From Blautia glucerasea (GTDB lineage Bacteria > Bacillota > Clostridia > Lachnospirales > Lachnospiraceae), in NCBI RefSeq assembly GCF_013304385.1, contig NZ_JAAITU010000009.1:1-64000 (forward strand): 64,000 nt of DNA. Reading direction: 5' to 3'. A model generated the notes under the pieces. That model saw nothing but the letters and a program-made list of their open reading frames with translations, had not been told where the DNA came from and ran no database searches. The translations under genes were made by a program, and so were the position numbers. Each line of letters starts with the position of its first letter. Position 1 is the stretch's first letter. Shown piece by piece: positions 27,670 to 37,537 of this stretch.

Positions 27670-30600
27670 ACTACTTGGTTCCTTTCTCTTTTTCTGCGCT
27701 TCCACGCAGTTCTTGTTCTATTTACCACACAGGCCCTGATCCAGAATAAAAGATAAAGCCCGCCGGCCAGTGCGATCCCGGAAACAACCTTCAGTTCTCC
27801 AGGCAGCCTCTGACCACTGCTTGCACTAGCCACATTTGCCTGTTTGGCAGCTCCGCTGTTACTGCTTCCCAGGCTTGTTTTTGTTTCTGATTTTTCCGGC
27901 GTTTGTCCCTCTGTACTTTCCTTTTTGCTTTTCTCTTTTTTCAGTTTTTTCTTCTTTGTATCACTCTTCCCTTCTTTTTGATCTGGCTTCTTCCTGTCAG
28001 ATCCCACAGCTCCACGCTTTTCCTGTGGGTTTTCTGATGATCCGGAAGAAGTTTTATTCATTTTTTTCAGTACTCCATCTCCTTCTTCCACGCTGTCCTT
28101 GTTATTTCGGATGTATGCAGTGGATTGTTGTCCTCCCGGCCCTTTCTTCCCTGAGGAACCGGAAATATTGTTTGCCTTATTCTTATCCGTGCTGCCGCTT
28201 TTACGGCTGTCGGGAATACTGACTGTAAGTACATTGCTGAAATTGCCGGCTTCATCCTTCATAATGATATGGATTTCTTTTTCACCGGCTGACAGCTTTT
28301 TCAAAGTAATAATATTGGTTCCGGCGATCCCTTCAATTCCTTTTCCTGAGGTATCGATCTGGTCGCTTCCACCCTTTTCTGTTACCTTGTAATAATATCT
28401 TCCCTTTTCTCCTGATTTGAAGATCACAGAGGCCTTTTTCCGGGAAATGCGGCTTGCAGAAACCGGCTTCAGCACCGGAGCTGTTGTATCTTTGATATAA
28501 AGCTTCACAAAATAATCTGTTCTTGTCTGATCCTCTGCTGTTACAGCGATCCGGACGGATGCCTCAAAAACCTGTTTTTCAAAATAAACCCTGCACACAG
28601 GATGGCTGCCTGTATGATCTACCTCTATGGATTCATCTTCTTTTGATACTGTGGATTTCTTAACACCGCCCACTGCATAAACCTTTACCGTTGCCTTTGG
28701 GTCGGAAACCTGCGGCCACAGGTTCAGGTAACTTCTCTCTCCCTCATATACAGCCTGGTAGTTAATGGTTTCAGATGAAAATGCAGGAGTGAGTTTCAAT
28801 ATTCCTTTTCCATACTTGTCAGAGCTGCTTACATACAGCTGTTTCAATGCAGAATCTGAGCTTCGGCTGCTTTCAAGCGTGATCTCAAACCGGGTAGTTT
28901 CCTCTGATGCAACAAAATCCAGTGTTTTTGTGTAATATCCATCCAAAGACACCGTAACTGTATAATGGTTTCCCGGAAACAGTGTACAGCTTCCGTTCTC
29001 CTGAGGAACCGTCCTTCCTGTATCATCCTGGACCACTACCTGTGCCTGTGCCGGTGTTACCACAAAGGACACCGTCAAAAGCTTATATTCCTGAAGTTCC
29101 AGATGGACAGGTGTTTCCATTTTATTTCCATAGCTGTCTACAGCCAGAATATAAATGTCTTTTGCACTGCCTCCGGTCACATCCAGTTCAAAGGAATTTT
29201 CCCCCTGCAGAAGTTCTGTACCTGGCACAGACAGATCAAATACCGGTGCATCTGCCCCCTTGTCCACAGCCGCCAGGTAATAATATCCGGTTTCATTAGA
29301 TTTAAAAGAAACCTGTGCATGGTCCTGGTCGATCCGCACTGCCCTGGTATCGGAAAGAACCGGCGGATATGTATCTGTGCGCCGCAGCGCTACATGATAC
29401 TCTTTCACCGTTACTCCGTCCCCGGCTGTTACCTTCAATGTAACCTGTGCCACAGCTGCCTGGTCATCAAAGTAAACTGCAAACCGGGTCGCACCCAAAG
29501 TTCCTGCTGTATTTTCAAAACGCATGATCCTTCGGGTTCCTTCGCCGGCTTCTGCTGTAACCTTTCCAAAGCTTCCTGCCGGTGAAGCGAAAATATTCAG
29601 AAATTTCTTTCCCCCTGTATATACATCGGAAGTATAATCCGTAATATCCTTTGAGAAAGCCGGCGTTACCGGGATCTGACTTGCTGTAACATTCACTGCA
29701 TTATTATCGCTGACGATCAGCGATGCCAGGTCTGCATTGCTTCCAAGTCCCAAAAGTTTAAAACGGTAGGTTCGTTTCTGCTGACCATACTCAACAACTA
29801 CCTGTATCTCTCCCTCGCCCTGTTCATTCAGGGGCACTGTGGTAATGCCTGTATATGGCTGCCCGTTTACAGTAGCAGTCCTGCCACTTGGTATAGTCAG
29901 CTTTACAAAAGCCGCCTTTGTGCCATTTGGCATGGTCAGTGTATAGGAGCCTGTGGAAGAAGAAAAATCATCGTCCCATTTTACTTTTCCCTCCTGACAG
30001 GTGATATCCACATCATCCAGATAAGCACTGTTAGAGGAAATTGCCATCAGATATCCGGAGTCGTTCTTATAATACAAAGTACCGTCGCTGTCAGCACAGA
30101 TAGTACTGATACAGTACTGCTGCTGTTTTTTGTCCGGAATGTACAGGTCCTCGGCTTTTCCTTCTGTCTGTCCCGGCTCGTCAGAGATAAAGCTGATTCC
30201 GCCCGGGTATACATTATAGGTAAAGTAAACGTACACCCTTCCATCCGGTTTGCCGTCTCCGTTATAATCCTCGTTTTCATAGGCAGTGGAAAGGGTTGCC
30301 CCTGCCTGGGGATATCCCCGGATAGGCACGGAATATGCACGGTACAACCCGTTTGCATCCTCAGTAAGTACATCAAAATGATGGCCTGCATCCTCCTGGA
30401 ACTGTCCGCCGGTTCCGCATACACCAATGTAGATACGACCATTATGGACCACCGGTGACGCAGTTGCCATTCCTCCCAGGGAAATAGCCACAAGCTGGCC
30501 AAAAGTTCCATCCGCATGCATCTGCACCCTGTAAAGGATGCCGCCTTTTGTTGCAAAATAAATGTATCCGTTGTCGTACACAATGGAAGTACGGATATCC

Positions 30601-33600
30601 CCATCCAGTCCGGAAATCATATCAATCTGGATTCCGGTTTTTGCTGATACGGAATACAGGATCGATGAGGCTGTATAACTGCCCTCCCGTGAACCGTCAT
30701 CTGATCCGAAAACCAGATATTTTTCTGTTGCATAGGAGCCGGCCCAGTAAAATCCGCCCATATGGGAGAATTTCCAGGCACATTTCTTGATCTCTGTCGG
30801 ATTGTCCGGATCCTCGTCTGTAACAGAAAGGCAGAAATATGTACCCTCCTTGCTTTCTGAATTCCAGGTTCCTGTATAAATATACCCGTTTTTATAGGTA
30901 ATAGGAGAAAGCGTCTGTCCTCCCAGCACCTCACTGATCCATACGGATTTCAGGGTCGTGGCATCTACTGCCTGGACCTGCCCGTTTCCTACCTGTGCAA
31001 AGATCATTCCTTCCGCATAGGTCAGGGGATTTAAGGCAAAAACAAGACTTCCCTTCAACTGGTCACTTACAGCCAGGATCTTGCCTGTTTCCTTATCAAC
31101 CTTATAAATATATTTACCTGATCCTGTATACAGCTGTCCCCCGAGGATCAGTGGGGGAGTACAGGATTCGCTCCAGCTGCTGCTGATCTGAAGTGCCCAC
31201 TTTTCGCTGGTTTCCTTAGGGTTATTTGGTGTACTTACGCTGGTAACACCGTTATTTTCTTCATTGTTGCGGTAATTCCACCACTCATTGTCTGTCAGTT
31301 CCTCATGCTTGGTATCTGCCCGTTCCAGACGGACCTTCAGACTTCCACCAGGTTGTGCAGTAAAGGTTCCTGACTCAGTTTTAAACCCGTAACAGCTGAC
31401 CGTATAGGAATATTCCGTATCTCCTTTCAGGCCTGCAAACATATTGGGTTGATTCTCTGAGGGCATCACCCTTTTTCCCAAAGGATCATATACACAGACT
31501 AATGCATCCTCCGGGTCTGTCTGGAAAGTCATATCCGAAACAGCAGATCTTTTTATGGTGATGGAATAATTTCCCTCTGTGGTATACGTTTTCCCGGCCA
31601 GAGCCCCTTCCACATAAGTTTCTTCCTTTGCAAGCCTGACAGGGATCACTGTAACCGGATCGGTGATGGGAATTTCAAGCTCTTCGCCGCTTTCCCATGG
31701 CTGTCCATTGATAAACAGGCTGTACCCTTCCTCCTGTTTGATGGTTGCCTTCACATAAACCTGTTTTACCTGATCGGTTATAGAGGCTGTATAATCAAAA
31801 ACATTACTGAAAAATCTTTTCTCGTTAAAAATTGATTCTCCGTCTGACGAGTCCGAACAGGTCAGATCATTCAACGCCAGGGTGCGAGTGACAAGGATCT
31901 TGTAAACCTCCTGTTCTTCACCGTTTCCTACAGTGACTGTACAGATTCCTCTTCTGGCGCCATATTCACCTGATTTGAAGAAATCTCCGGTAAATCCATT
32001 ACGATAATCCAGATTTTCTTTCGACAGCAGCATTTTCCGGCTCAGTGGATTTCCATTTACATCTGTGGCACTCATTACAGCTTCCGAACCAGCAGGTGCA
32101 AAAGCAGAAAGGCTTGCAGACAGAAAGAACGAGTAATTGGAACTGTACTGATTGCTGTATTCAGCAACATAGGTAATACCTCCCAGTTCCTGATCCAGCT
32201 CTTCATGGCGTACCAGTGTTTTTTCCATTCCACCGGAACCACTGTGCTGCCTTGTGTTCAGAGTCATTTCCTCCAGATAATGGCCCTTGGCTTTCTGTGT
32301 AAATTCAATATTAATATGACCGTTTTCCTCTGTTGCCGTAAATTGGCCTTTTACCCGCTGGTATCCATCTGCATAGGCTACATAGGAATAACTGTTGTTT
32401 TCAAGAAGTCCTGTAAAAATAAGGGGATCTTCTTTATTAGAGGTGATCTTGGCCCCATACTGATCATGCATCTCCACAAAAAAAGTATCTCCAGCCCCTT
32501 GGCTCTCTGTAGAAAAAGTCATGTTCAGAGATTTTTGCACAGGATGTATATGCAAGGTGTAAACCGTATCTTCTACACCTTCGTAGGAAAGACAGATTTC
32601 CACATCCTCTTCCCCGCCTTTTAATACACAGGCATATTCTTCGTCAGTAGGCGTTTCTGTTCCATTTATCGTAACCCGGTATTTTTCCCGTACATCTGCA
32701 TATTGGCAATAATAGGTCTCAGGAAACAGGGATAAGGTCTGTCCTGTGGTATCTCCCGGAAGATACAGATCATATTCTTTCTGGAAATCCGGGTCTTTAT
32801 CTGCAAACAACTCTTCCCGTTCATGGTTGTAAAGCACATATTCCGTTCCCTGATAGGCTGCTTTCAGATATCCCAGAGAAAGAATACGTTTTACATGTAC
32901 CAGGTAATCTTTTGTGCCGCTTTTTGAATGGATCTGCATGGTATTTTCACCCGGTCCATAATCCACAATATAATCCATTGCCTGATAATTGCCATACTTT
33001 GCATAGGCATTCAGATTTACGCTTTCCCTTTCCCCATTGTGATTTACATAAGTAGAAAGTACAGGTTCTGAATAACTGGACACGCCAAGACCGTAAATTC
33101 CTTTTGTAAAATCCGGTAAATACAGAGTATACTCATGGATCTCCGGTGAAAAATCCGGTACAGTCTTGTAGATCACATCACCTTCTGACATGGTAGTCCT
33201 GGAAGCAAAGCTTAACTGCTCCAGCCAGTCATCACTATCCTTTGTCGCATCCTCAGAATCTGCATCTTTCCCTGAATCCGTGGCACTGTTATTTTTGTCT
33301 GTTTCCTGACTCTGATCTTCCTGACTCCCTGTTGCCCCCTCCTGGCTGTTATCTCCTTCCGACGGCGTTGTCGTTGGTTCTGGCGGCACTGCTGTTGGTT
33401 CTGACGGCGCTATCGTGGGGTCTGACGGTGCCATTGTGGGTTCTGACGGCGCTATCGTCGGTTCTGACGGCGCTATTGTGGGGTCTGACGGCGCTATTGT
33501 GGGGTCTGACGGCGCTGCTGTTGGTTCTGGCGGCGCTGCTGTTGGTTCTGGCGGCGCTGCTGTTGGTTCTGGCGGCGCTGCTGTTGGTTCAAACAGTGCT

Positions 33601-33761
33601 TCTCCTGTTTTTTCCTCAGTCTGTACTGCCGATGCCCCTGCAGTCTCTGCCTGGACTGCTTCTTTGGTTATCTGTGGCTCTTTTATCTCTTCTGCTAATA
33701 CCGGAACACTGCTAAACAGCAGTATCACGGACATATAAACGGCCAGCAATTTCTCTTTCAT
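27666..33761 (-). CDS. Giant surface protein with beta-propeller and cadherin-like domains
   Basis: A 2031-residue protein. The signal peptide is KEKLLAVYMSVILLFSS. Next come eleven heptad repeats of (E/D)PT(A/I)AP(P/S) at ~54-130, cadherin-like beta-sandwich repeats (starting near ~187, 623, 1340 and 1633), a PQQ-like beta-propeller (~850-1237; LYTGSGKYIYKVDKETGKIL), a low-complexity Lys/Ser-rich stretch, and a C-terminal membrane helix (~1990-2010) with a basic tail (KRRKRER). No LPXTG motif is seen, so it is membrane-anchored rather than sortase-attached. It starts 1 nt after the DUF4430 gene stop. The role is probably adhesion or extracellular assembly. Confidence 0.88.
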   Translation of the reverse strand: MKEKLLAVYMSVILLFSSVPVLAEEIKEPQITKEAVQAETAGASAVQTEEKTGEALFEPTAAPPEPTAAPPEPTAAPPEPTAAPSDPTIAPSDPTIAPSEPTIAPSEPTMAPSDPTIAPSEPTAVPPEPTTTPSEGDNSQEGATGSQEDQSQETDKNNSATDSGKDADSEDATKDSDDWLEQLSFASRTTMSEGDVIYKTVPDFSPEIHEYTLYLPDFTKGIYGLGVSSYSEPVLSTYVNHNGERESVNLNAYAKYGNYQAMDYIVDYGPGENTMQIHSKSGTKDYLVHVKRILSLGYLKAAYQGTEYVLYNHEREELFADKDPDFQKEYDLYLPGDTTGQTLSLFPETYYCQYADVREKYRVTINGTETPTDEEYACVLKGGEEDVEICLSYEGVEDTVYTLHIHPVQKSLNMTFSTESQGAGDTFFVEMHDQYGAKITSNKEDPLIFTGLLENNSYSYVAYADGYQRVKGQFTATEENGHINIEFTQKAKGHYLEEMTLNTRQHSGSGGMEKTLVRHEELDQELGGITYVAEYSNQYSSNYSFFLSASLSAFAPAGSEAVMSATDVNGNPLSRKMLLSKENLDYRNGFTGDFFKSGEYGARRGICTVTVGNGEEQEVYKILVTRTLALNDLTCSDSSDGESIFNEKRFFSNVFDYTASITDQVKQVYVKATIKQEEGYSLFINGQPWESGEELEIPITDPVTVIPVRLAKEETYVEGALAGKTYTTEGNYSITIKRSAVSDMTFQTDPEDALVCVYDPLGKRVMPSENQPNMFAGLKGDTEYSYTVSCYGFKTESGTFTAQPGGSLKVRLERADTKHEELTDNEWWNYRNNEENNGVTSVSTPNNPKETSEKWALQISSSWSESCTPPLILGGQLYTGSGKYIYKVDKETGKILAVSDQLKGSLVFALNPLTYAEGMIFAQVGNGQVQAVDATTLKSVWISEVLGGQTLSPITYKNGYIYTGTWNSESKEGTYFCLSVTDEDPDNPTEIKKCAWKFSHMGGFYWAGSYATEKYLVFGSDDGSREGSYTASSILYSVSAKTGIQIDMISGLDGDIRTSIVYDNGYIYFATKGGILYRVQMHADGTFGQLVAISLGGMATASPVVHNGRIYIGVCGTGGQFQEDAGHHFDVLTEDANGLYRAYSVPIRGYPQAGATLSTAYENEDYNGDGKPDGRVYVYFTYNVYPGGISFISDEPGQTEGKAEDLYIPDKKQQQYCISTICADSDGTLYYKNDSGYLMAISSNSAYLDDVDITCQEGKVKWDDDFSSSTGSYTLTMPNGTKAAFVKLTIPSGRTATVNGQPYTGITTVPLNEQGEGEIQVVVEYGQQKRTYRFKLLGLGSNADLASLIVSDNNAVNVTASQIPVTPAFSKDITDYTSDVYTGGKKFLNIFASPAGSFGKVTAEAGEGTRRIMRFENTAGTLGATRFAVYFDDQAAVAQVTLKVTAGDGVTVKEYHVALRRTDTYPPVLSDTRAVRIDQDHAQVSFKSNETGYYYLAAVDKGADAPVFDLSVPGTELLQGENSFELDVTGGSAKDIYILAVDSYGNKMETPVHLELQEYKLLTVSFVVTPAQAQVVVQDDTGRTVPQENGSCTLFPGNHYTVTVSLDGYYTKTLDFVASEETTRFEITLESSRSSDSALKQLYVSSSDKYGKGILKLTPAFSSETINYQAVYEGERSYLNLWPQVSDPKATVKVYAVGGVKKSTVSKEDESIEVDHTGSHPVCRVYFEKQVFEASVRIAVTAEDQTRTDYFVKLYIKDTTAPVLKPVSASRISRKKASVIFKSGEKGRYYYKVTEKGGSDQIDTSGKGIEGIAGTNIITLKKLSAGEKEIHIIMKDEAGNFSNVLTVSIPDSRKSGSTDKNKANNISGSSGKKGPGGQQSTAYIRNNKDSVEEGDGVLKKMNKTSSGSSENPQEKRGAVGSDRKKPDQKEGKSDTKKKKLKKEKSKKESTEGQTPEKSETKTSLGSSNSGAAKQANVASASSGQRLPGELKVVSGIALAGGLYLLFWIRACVVNRTRTAWKRRKRERNQVV
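33358..33600 (-). repeat. 21-bp tandem repeats coding heptads
   Basis: About eleven 21-bp units inside the giant gene encode (E/D)PT(A/I)AP(P/S) heptads. Several units are near identical at DNA level, so copy number could vary by slippage without breaking the frame. Confidence 0.8.
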
Positions 33762-33762
33762 T

Positions 33763-35139
33763 CTACCAATCCCCCCATGTTTCACCTCCGAGCATCGCTT
33801 CACCAATATCTGCTCCATAATATAAAGTGAAACGTACCCGTATTTCATCCCCATCTGCTGGGAAATAGGTATTCATTCCTGAACTCAGATACGTACCGTT
33901 TACAGAAAACATCCATCCGGCTCCTCCGGTAAGCGTACCATCTCCCAGCCAGTCAGGGGAGCAGGTTTCCGGATCCGGAATGTCATTTACATCCTCCAGA
34001 TGCTGCAGAATCTCTGCCGGAATCTGATATCCCAAAGTGATTCCCGGACGATCCACGGATTTAAGGTAAAACCCAGCATCCATAGATCCTGTATAATGAT
34101 ACTGGAACCCTGAAGAATAAAGCACACGGTTCAGTACATAAGGCAGGGTTTCTTCTTCATAAAACGGAACCTCTGCCGGCCCGATCAGGTATCCCAGTCC
34201 CATAGTGGAAGCTTCCAGGCTGAAGGTGATGGTTCCTGCAGGCTGCTCTTCTTCCTCATCTCCTGTGATTTCCTTATATACAGTCACACTCACTGTATCC
34301 TGATTGCCATATCTGTCCTGTGCCGTAATACTGATCGTATTCACATCATCAAGATATGCTTTGTATTTGATCACCCCATTATCCGTTGAAATACTGGTAA
34401 GATGCTGTCCATTGCAAAGCACAGTCAACTGGGAAGGAGTCAGTGCCCTTTCCTTATAGTCCTCTGCATAAACAGAAAATACCCTGGATTCCCTGTGGAT
34501 CACTTCTCCATCCTGCAGGTCTGAACTGATAGAAGGCCGCAGATCCTCCACCTCTGGAGTTGGCGTAGGCGTATTCTGTGGAACCTCAGCCTCTTCCTGA
34601 TTATAATCATCATCTCCGGCTTCTGCGTGATCTTCCTCTATCACCTGGGTGTCATCAAAGATTTTTGTAACTGGCTTTTCTTCTCCATTTTTATCGTCCT
34701 CTGAAGCGGAAGGCTTCTCCCCATTTCCATGCTCGCTGGTCTGTGTACCCGGATCTTCCGGCTGTTCCTGTGAATTTCCCTCATTTAGATTCTCCTGTAC
34801 AGGCTTCTCCGGTACAGGCTCTTCCTGTGGTTCCTGTATTTCCTCTTTTTGCTCTTCCTTTGGAGCCTGGGAAGGCGTAGGAGTGGGATCCTCCTGCATC
34901 AGCACTTCTGTTTCCGGCTGTTCTTCTATTGTATCCTCATCGCTGCTGACCACAGGAGTATAATACCCTTCACCTCTGTAGAGAACCTGGGATCTTTCCT
35001 GATTTACACCTGTAACAGGATTCTCCGGGATTTGTTTTTGCTGTGATCCTATTTTTGCTGCAAATCCGGCAGTAAGCAGGATCAGACACAAAATCAGCCC
35101 TAGCACTGCCGCTGCTTTTCTTCTTTGATCATGCTTCAT
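33763..35139 (-). CDS. DUF4430 domain membrane-anchored protein
   Basis: A 458-residue protein with an N-terminal signal anchor (AAVLGLILCLILLTAGFAA), a long acidic Pro/Glu-rich linker (~45-205), a beta-sandwich region (~215-300), and a C-terminal DUF4430-like domain (~305-458; LPYVLNRVLYSSGFQYHYTG, GAGWMFSVNGTYLSSG). DUF4430 is related to the C-terminal domain of cobalamin-binding intrinsic factor, but no ligand can be assigned. It has a GGGAGG ribosome site and lies 27 bp after the transglutaminase-like gene in the same operon. Confidence 0.83.
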   Translation of the reverse strand: MKHDQRRKAAAVLGLILCLILLTAGFAAKIGSQQKQIPENPVTGVNQERSQVLYRGEGYYTPVVSSDEDTIEEQPETEVLMQEDPTPTPSQAPKEEQKEEIQEPQEEPVPEKPVQENLNEGNSQEQPEDPGTQTSEHGNGEKPSASEDDKNGEEKPVTKIFDDTQVIEEDHAEAGDDDYNQEEAEVPQNTPTPTPEVEDLRPSISSDLQDGEVIHRESRVFSVYAEDYKERALTPSQLTVLCNGQHLTSISTDNGVIKYKAYLDDVNTISITAQDRYGNQDTVSVTVYKEITGDEEEEQPAGTITFSLEASTMGLGYLIGPAEVPFYEEETLPYVLNRVLYSSGFQYHYTGSMDAGFYLKSVDRPGITLGYQIPAEILQHLEDVNDIPDPETCSPDWLGDGTLTGGAGWMFSVNGTYLSSGMNTYFPADGDEIRVRFTLYYGADIGEAMLGGETWGDW

Positions 35140-35166
35140 CTGTGCCGCCTCCCTTCATAAAGATTT

Positions 35167-37521
35167 TCAGCAAAGCCGTTCAATATAGCGCATCATGAAA
35201 CGGTCAAACCATCTGTTTTTTTTCAGTTTTTCTTCTTTCAGCTTTTTCATATAATCCTGTACGGAAGCCTTTTCCTGCCAGGTGATCTCATGTTTGCTAA
35301 ACGCTGCCTTTTCTCCCACTGTGACAGCTGTATCATAAAGTTTTACCAGTTCCCCTGAAAATTCTTTTTCCAGATAACTTCGTATATCTTTCTTTTTGCT
35401 GCCATAAAGCTGGGATTGGCCATAAAGCAAAAGTGACATTGCATATTTCATCATATAAAGCACTGCTTTACGGTTATCCTCCTGATTGCATCCTTTCTTT
35501 CTCCTGCAGCATGCCCACGCTCTTCGCAGTACCACAACGATCATAAAGAGAATTAATATGATGTCAAAAACCAGAAGAAGGATCAGGATCAGGCGCACAA
35601 GATCAAACATGGTTTTCCGGAGAAGTTCCGGAAGTGATGTTTCTTCTTCAGGAGTATTTGTCTCCAGTGTTTCTGCCGCCTGCTGTGCACTTCTTGTGCC
35701 TGCCTGCAGGCCTTTGGTAAGATCCGGCTGCTTCATGCGTTTCAGATAATCCGGCGATACCTCTATGGGGACCCATCCAATGCCATCCACGTAAATCTCC
35801 GGCCATGCATGTCCGTTAGATGCTGGAATATCCAAAGTCTTTGCCGGTTCCTTACCGGAAAGATCATCTTCAGTAATTACATAGCCTTCTGTATATCTGG
35901 CCGGTATCCCATAGTAACGAAACATCAGTGCTGCCACTGTAGCAAAGTGTACATCATAGCCGGTTCTGGATTCTGTTAAGAAATAGTTTAGAAAGCTTCT
36001 GCCCTCCGGCATTTTTTTGCATGCTTTATCATATATGAAATTATTCTGCAAACACTCCCTGATCTTTGTGATGGCAGAATAGTAATCTATATGTCCCTTT
36101 GTCTGATCCCCGGCCTCTCCCAGTTCCCTGGAAAGCAGTTCTGTCTGGCTTTTTGTCAGGCCTGTATAATGCTCATATACAAAAGCATTGTAATAGCTTT
36201 CTGCCTGCTCATATTCTGTATTTTTCTTATCCTGAATACTTAAAAATGTTTCTGCGGCAAGCTCAGGGAAATAACTGGTAAGACCGGTATTTACATGGTA
36301 TTCGTAAGACCGGCTTCCGTACAGGCGGAAGGAACGAAGTGTTTCGTCTGAATTTTCCCAGACAGAGGCATCACTCCAGGAACCTGCTTTTACTTCATAT
36401 GGTGTATAAATATACTCACTATCTGCATTCTCATTAGTAATCTTCATCACCTGATCCTGGTGTGGAATACTTTTATCCTCTACCAGGCTCCGAGCCAGAT
36501 CCAGCTGAGCATTGCCGTACAATCCAGCCTGGTGCAGCCAGTAAAACAGGCCATTGTTATTATAATAATCCTCTGTTTTCAGGTGCTTCCACTTGCTGCC
36601 ATCAAAGCTGCTTCCCACAAATCCCCGCAGATAGCAGGATTCCAGCTGGTCTGCGGTAACCGTCAGTGCTGTATCCTCAGTGGCAGACCAGCTGCCTGCC
36701 TGATCCACTCTTCCCTTTGGAAGAGAATTGATCTTTTTTTTCTCATAACGGATATGGTTCAGAAGATTACTTCCATTGTCCTGAAGCGCCTTTGAAATAC
36801 CTGTAACAGTCCGGGATCCGGAAGGGAATACCGTAGAAGCAAGCAATACTCCTGCCAGCATAAATACCGAAAGATAAAGATACAGCTCCGGCACAAGCCT
36901 GGACGTATGATTTTTCACAGCCTTTTTTCCTGTGCCGTATACAGAAAGGGCCAGCGCACCTGTAACCCCCAGCCCTGTAAGCAGCGGCCCTGCATAAACC
37001 TTTACATTTCCTGCCTGTCCGGCAGTCAAAAAAGCAGGCAGTGCCACCACAATTGCCAGCCAGAACCATCTGCTTCTTATGATCCAGAAAAAAATCATTC
37101 CAACAGCAAATGCCAGTACAAAGCAGGATGCCTCCATATCCCTTCCCACAGTTGTCTCACGGATCAGGACAAACTTTGGCAGTACGATACCGGTACTTTC
37201 TCCCACAGTCTGAACCAGTGTATTATAAAGGACCGTCAGCCCATTAACCAAAGGCGTAACTCCTGCCAGAACTGCTGCCAGAATTACCCCAGCAAAGAGA
37301 AAGGTACCCTGAAGTGCCCATTTTTTCAGGGAAAGAAGCTGCAGAATCAGAATAGCAATCCCTGTCCCCATCCAATAAAAAACAGCCGGACAGCCTGTAT
37401 CAACCCACTGCTCTAAAGTAAGTAGGATACCCGCTGCCAAAAACCAGGCTGCTGTTCCTTCTGTTAAAAAGGCACTGATATTCTTTTTATGGTCTGTTTT
37501 TTTATCAACAGAAAAAAACAT
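35167..37521 (-). CDS. Transglutaminase-like (TgpA family) membrane protein lacking the catalytic Cys
   Basis: A 784-residue protein with about seven N-terminal membrane helices (~20-240). An extracellular transglutaminase-core domain (~420-600) is followed by one more helix (~640-667) and a cytoplasmic C-terminal tail. The core motif reads GYDVHFATVAALMFRYYGIPA, with Asp523 where the family normally has Cys. The His is present (NGHAWPEIYVDG) and the third position reads GWVPIEVSPDY, where an Asp is usual. It is probably not a standard transglutaminase or protease. It sits between DUF58 and DUF4430 genes, the common MoxR-DUF58-TgpA arrangement. AAGGAG lies upstream. Confidence 0.88.
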   Translation of the reverse strand: MFFSVDKKTDHKKNISAFLTEGTAAWFLAAGILLTLEQWVDTGCPAVFYWMGTGIAILILQLLSLKKWALQGTFLFAGVILAAVLAGVTPLVNGLTVLYNTLVQTVGESTGIVLPKFVLIRETTVGRDMEASCFVLAFAVGMIFFWIIRSRWFWLAIVVALPAFLTAGQAGNVKVYAGPLLTGLGVTGALALSVYGTGKKAVKNHTSRLVPELYLYLSVFMLAGVLLASTVFPSGSRTVTGISKALQDNGSNLLNHIRYEKKKINSLPKGRVDQAGSWSATEDTALTVTADQLESCYLRGFVGSSFDGSKWKHLKTEDYYNNNGLFYWLHQAGLYGNAQLDLARSLVEDKSIPHQDQVMKITNENADSEYIYTPYEVKAGSWSDASVWENSDETLRSFRLYGSRSYEYHVNTGLTSYFPELAAETFLSIQDKKNTEYEQAESYYNAFVYEHYTGLTKSQTELLSRELGEAGDQTKGHIDYYSAITKIRECLQNNFIYDKACKKMPEGRSFLNYFLTESRTGYDVHFATVAALMFRYYGIPARYTEGYVITEDDLSGKEPAKTLDIPASNGHAWPEIYVDGIGWVPIEVSPDYLKRMKQPDLTKGLQAGTRSAQQAAETLETNTPEEETSLPELLRKTMFDLVRLILILLLVFDIILILFMIVVVLRRAWACCRRKKGCNQEDNRKAVLYMMKYAMSLLLYGQSQLYGSKKKDIRSYLEKEFSGELVKLYDTAVTVGEKAAFSKHEITWQEKASVQDYMKKLKEEKLKKNRWFDRFMMRYIERLC

Positions 37522-37537
37522 ATGCTCTCCTTATCTA

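Noticed and set aside
33242-33715. Plus-strand frames rich in LLLVLAALL and VGSGGAA repeats
   Set aside because: They are the antisense reading of the heptad repeats in the surface protein gene, not genes.
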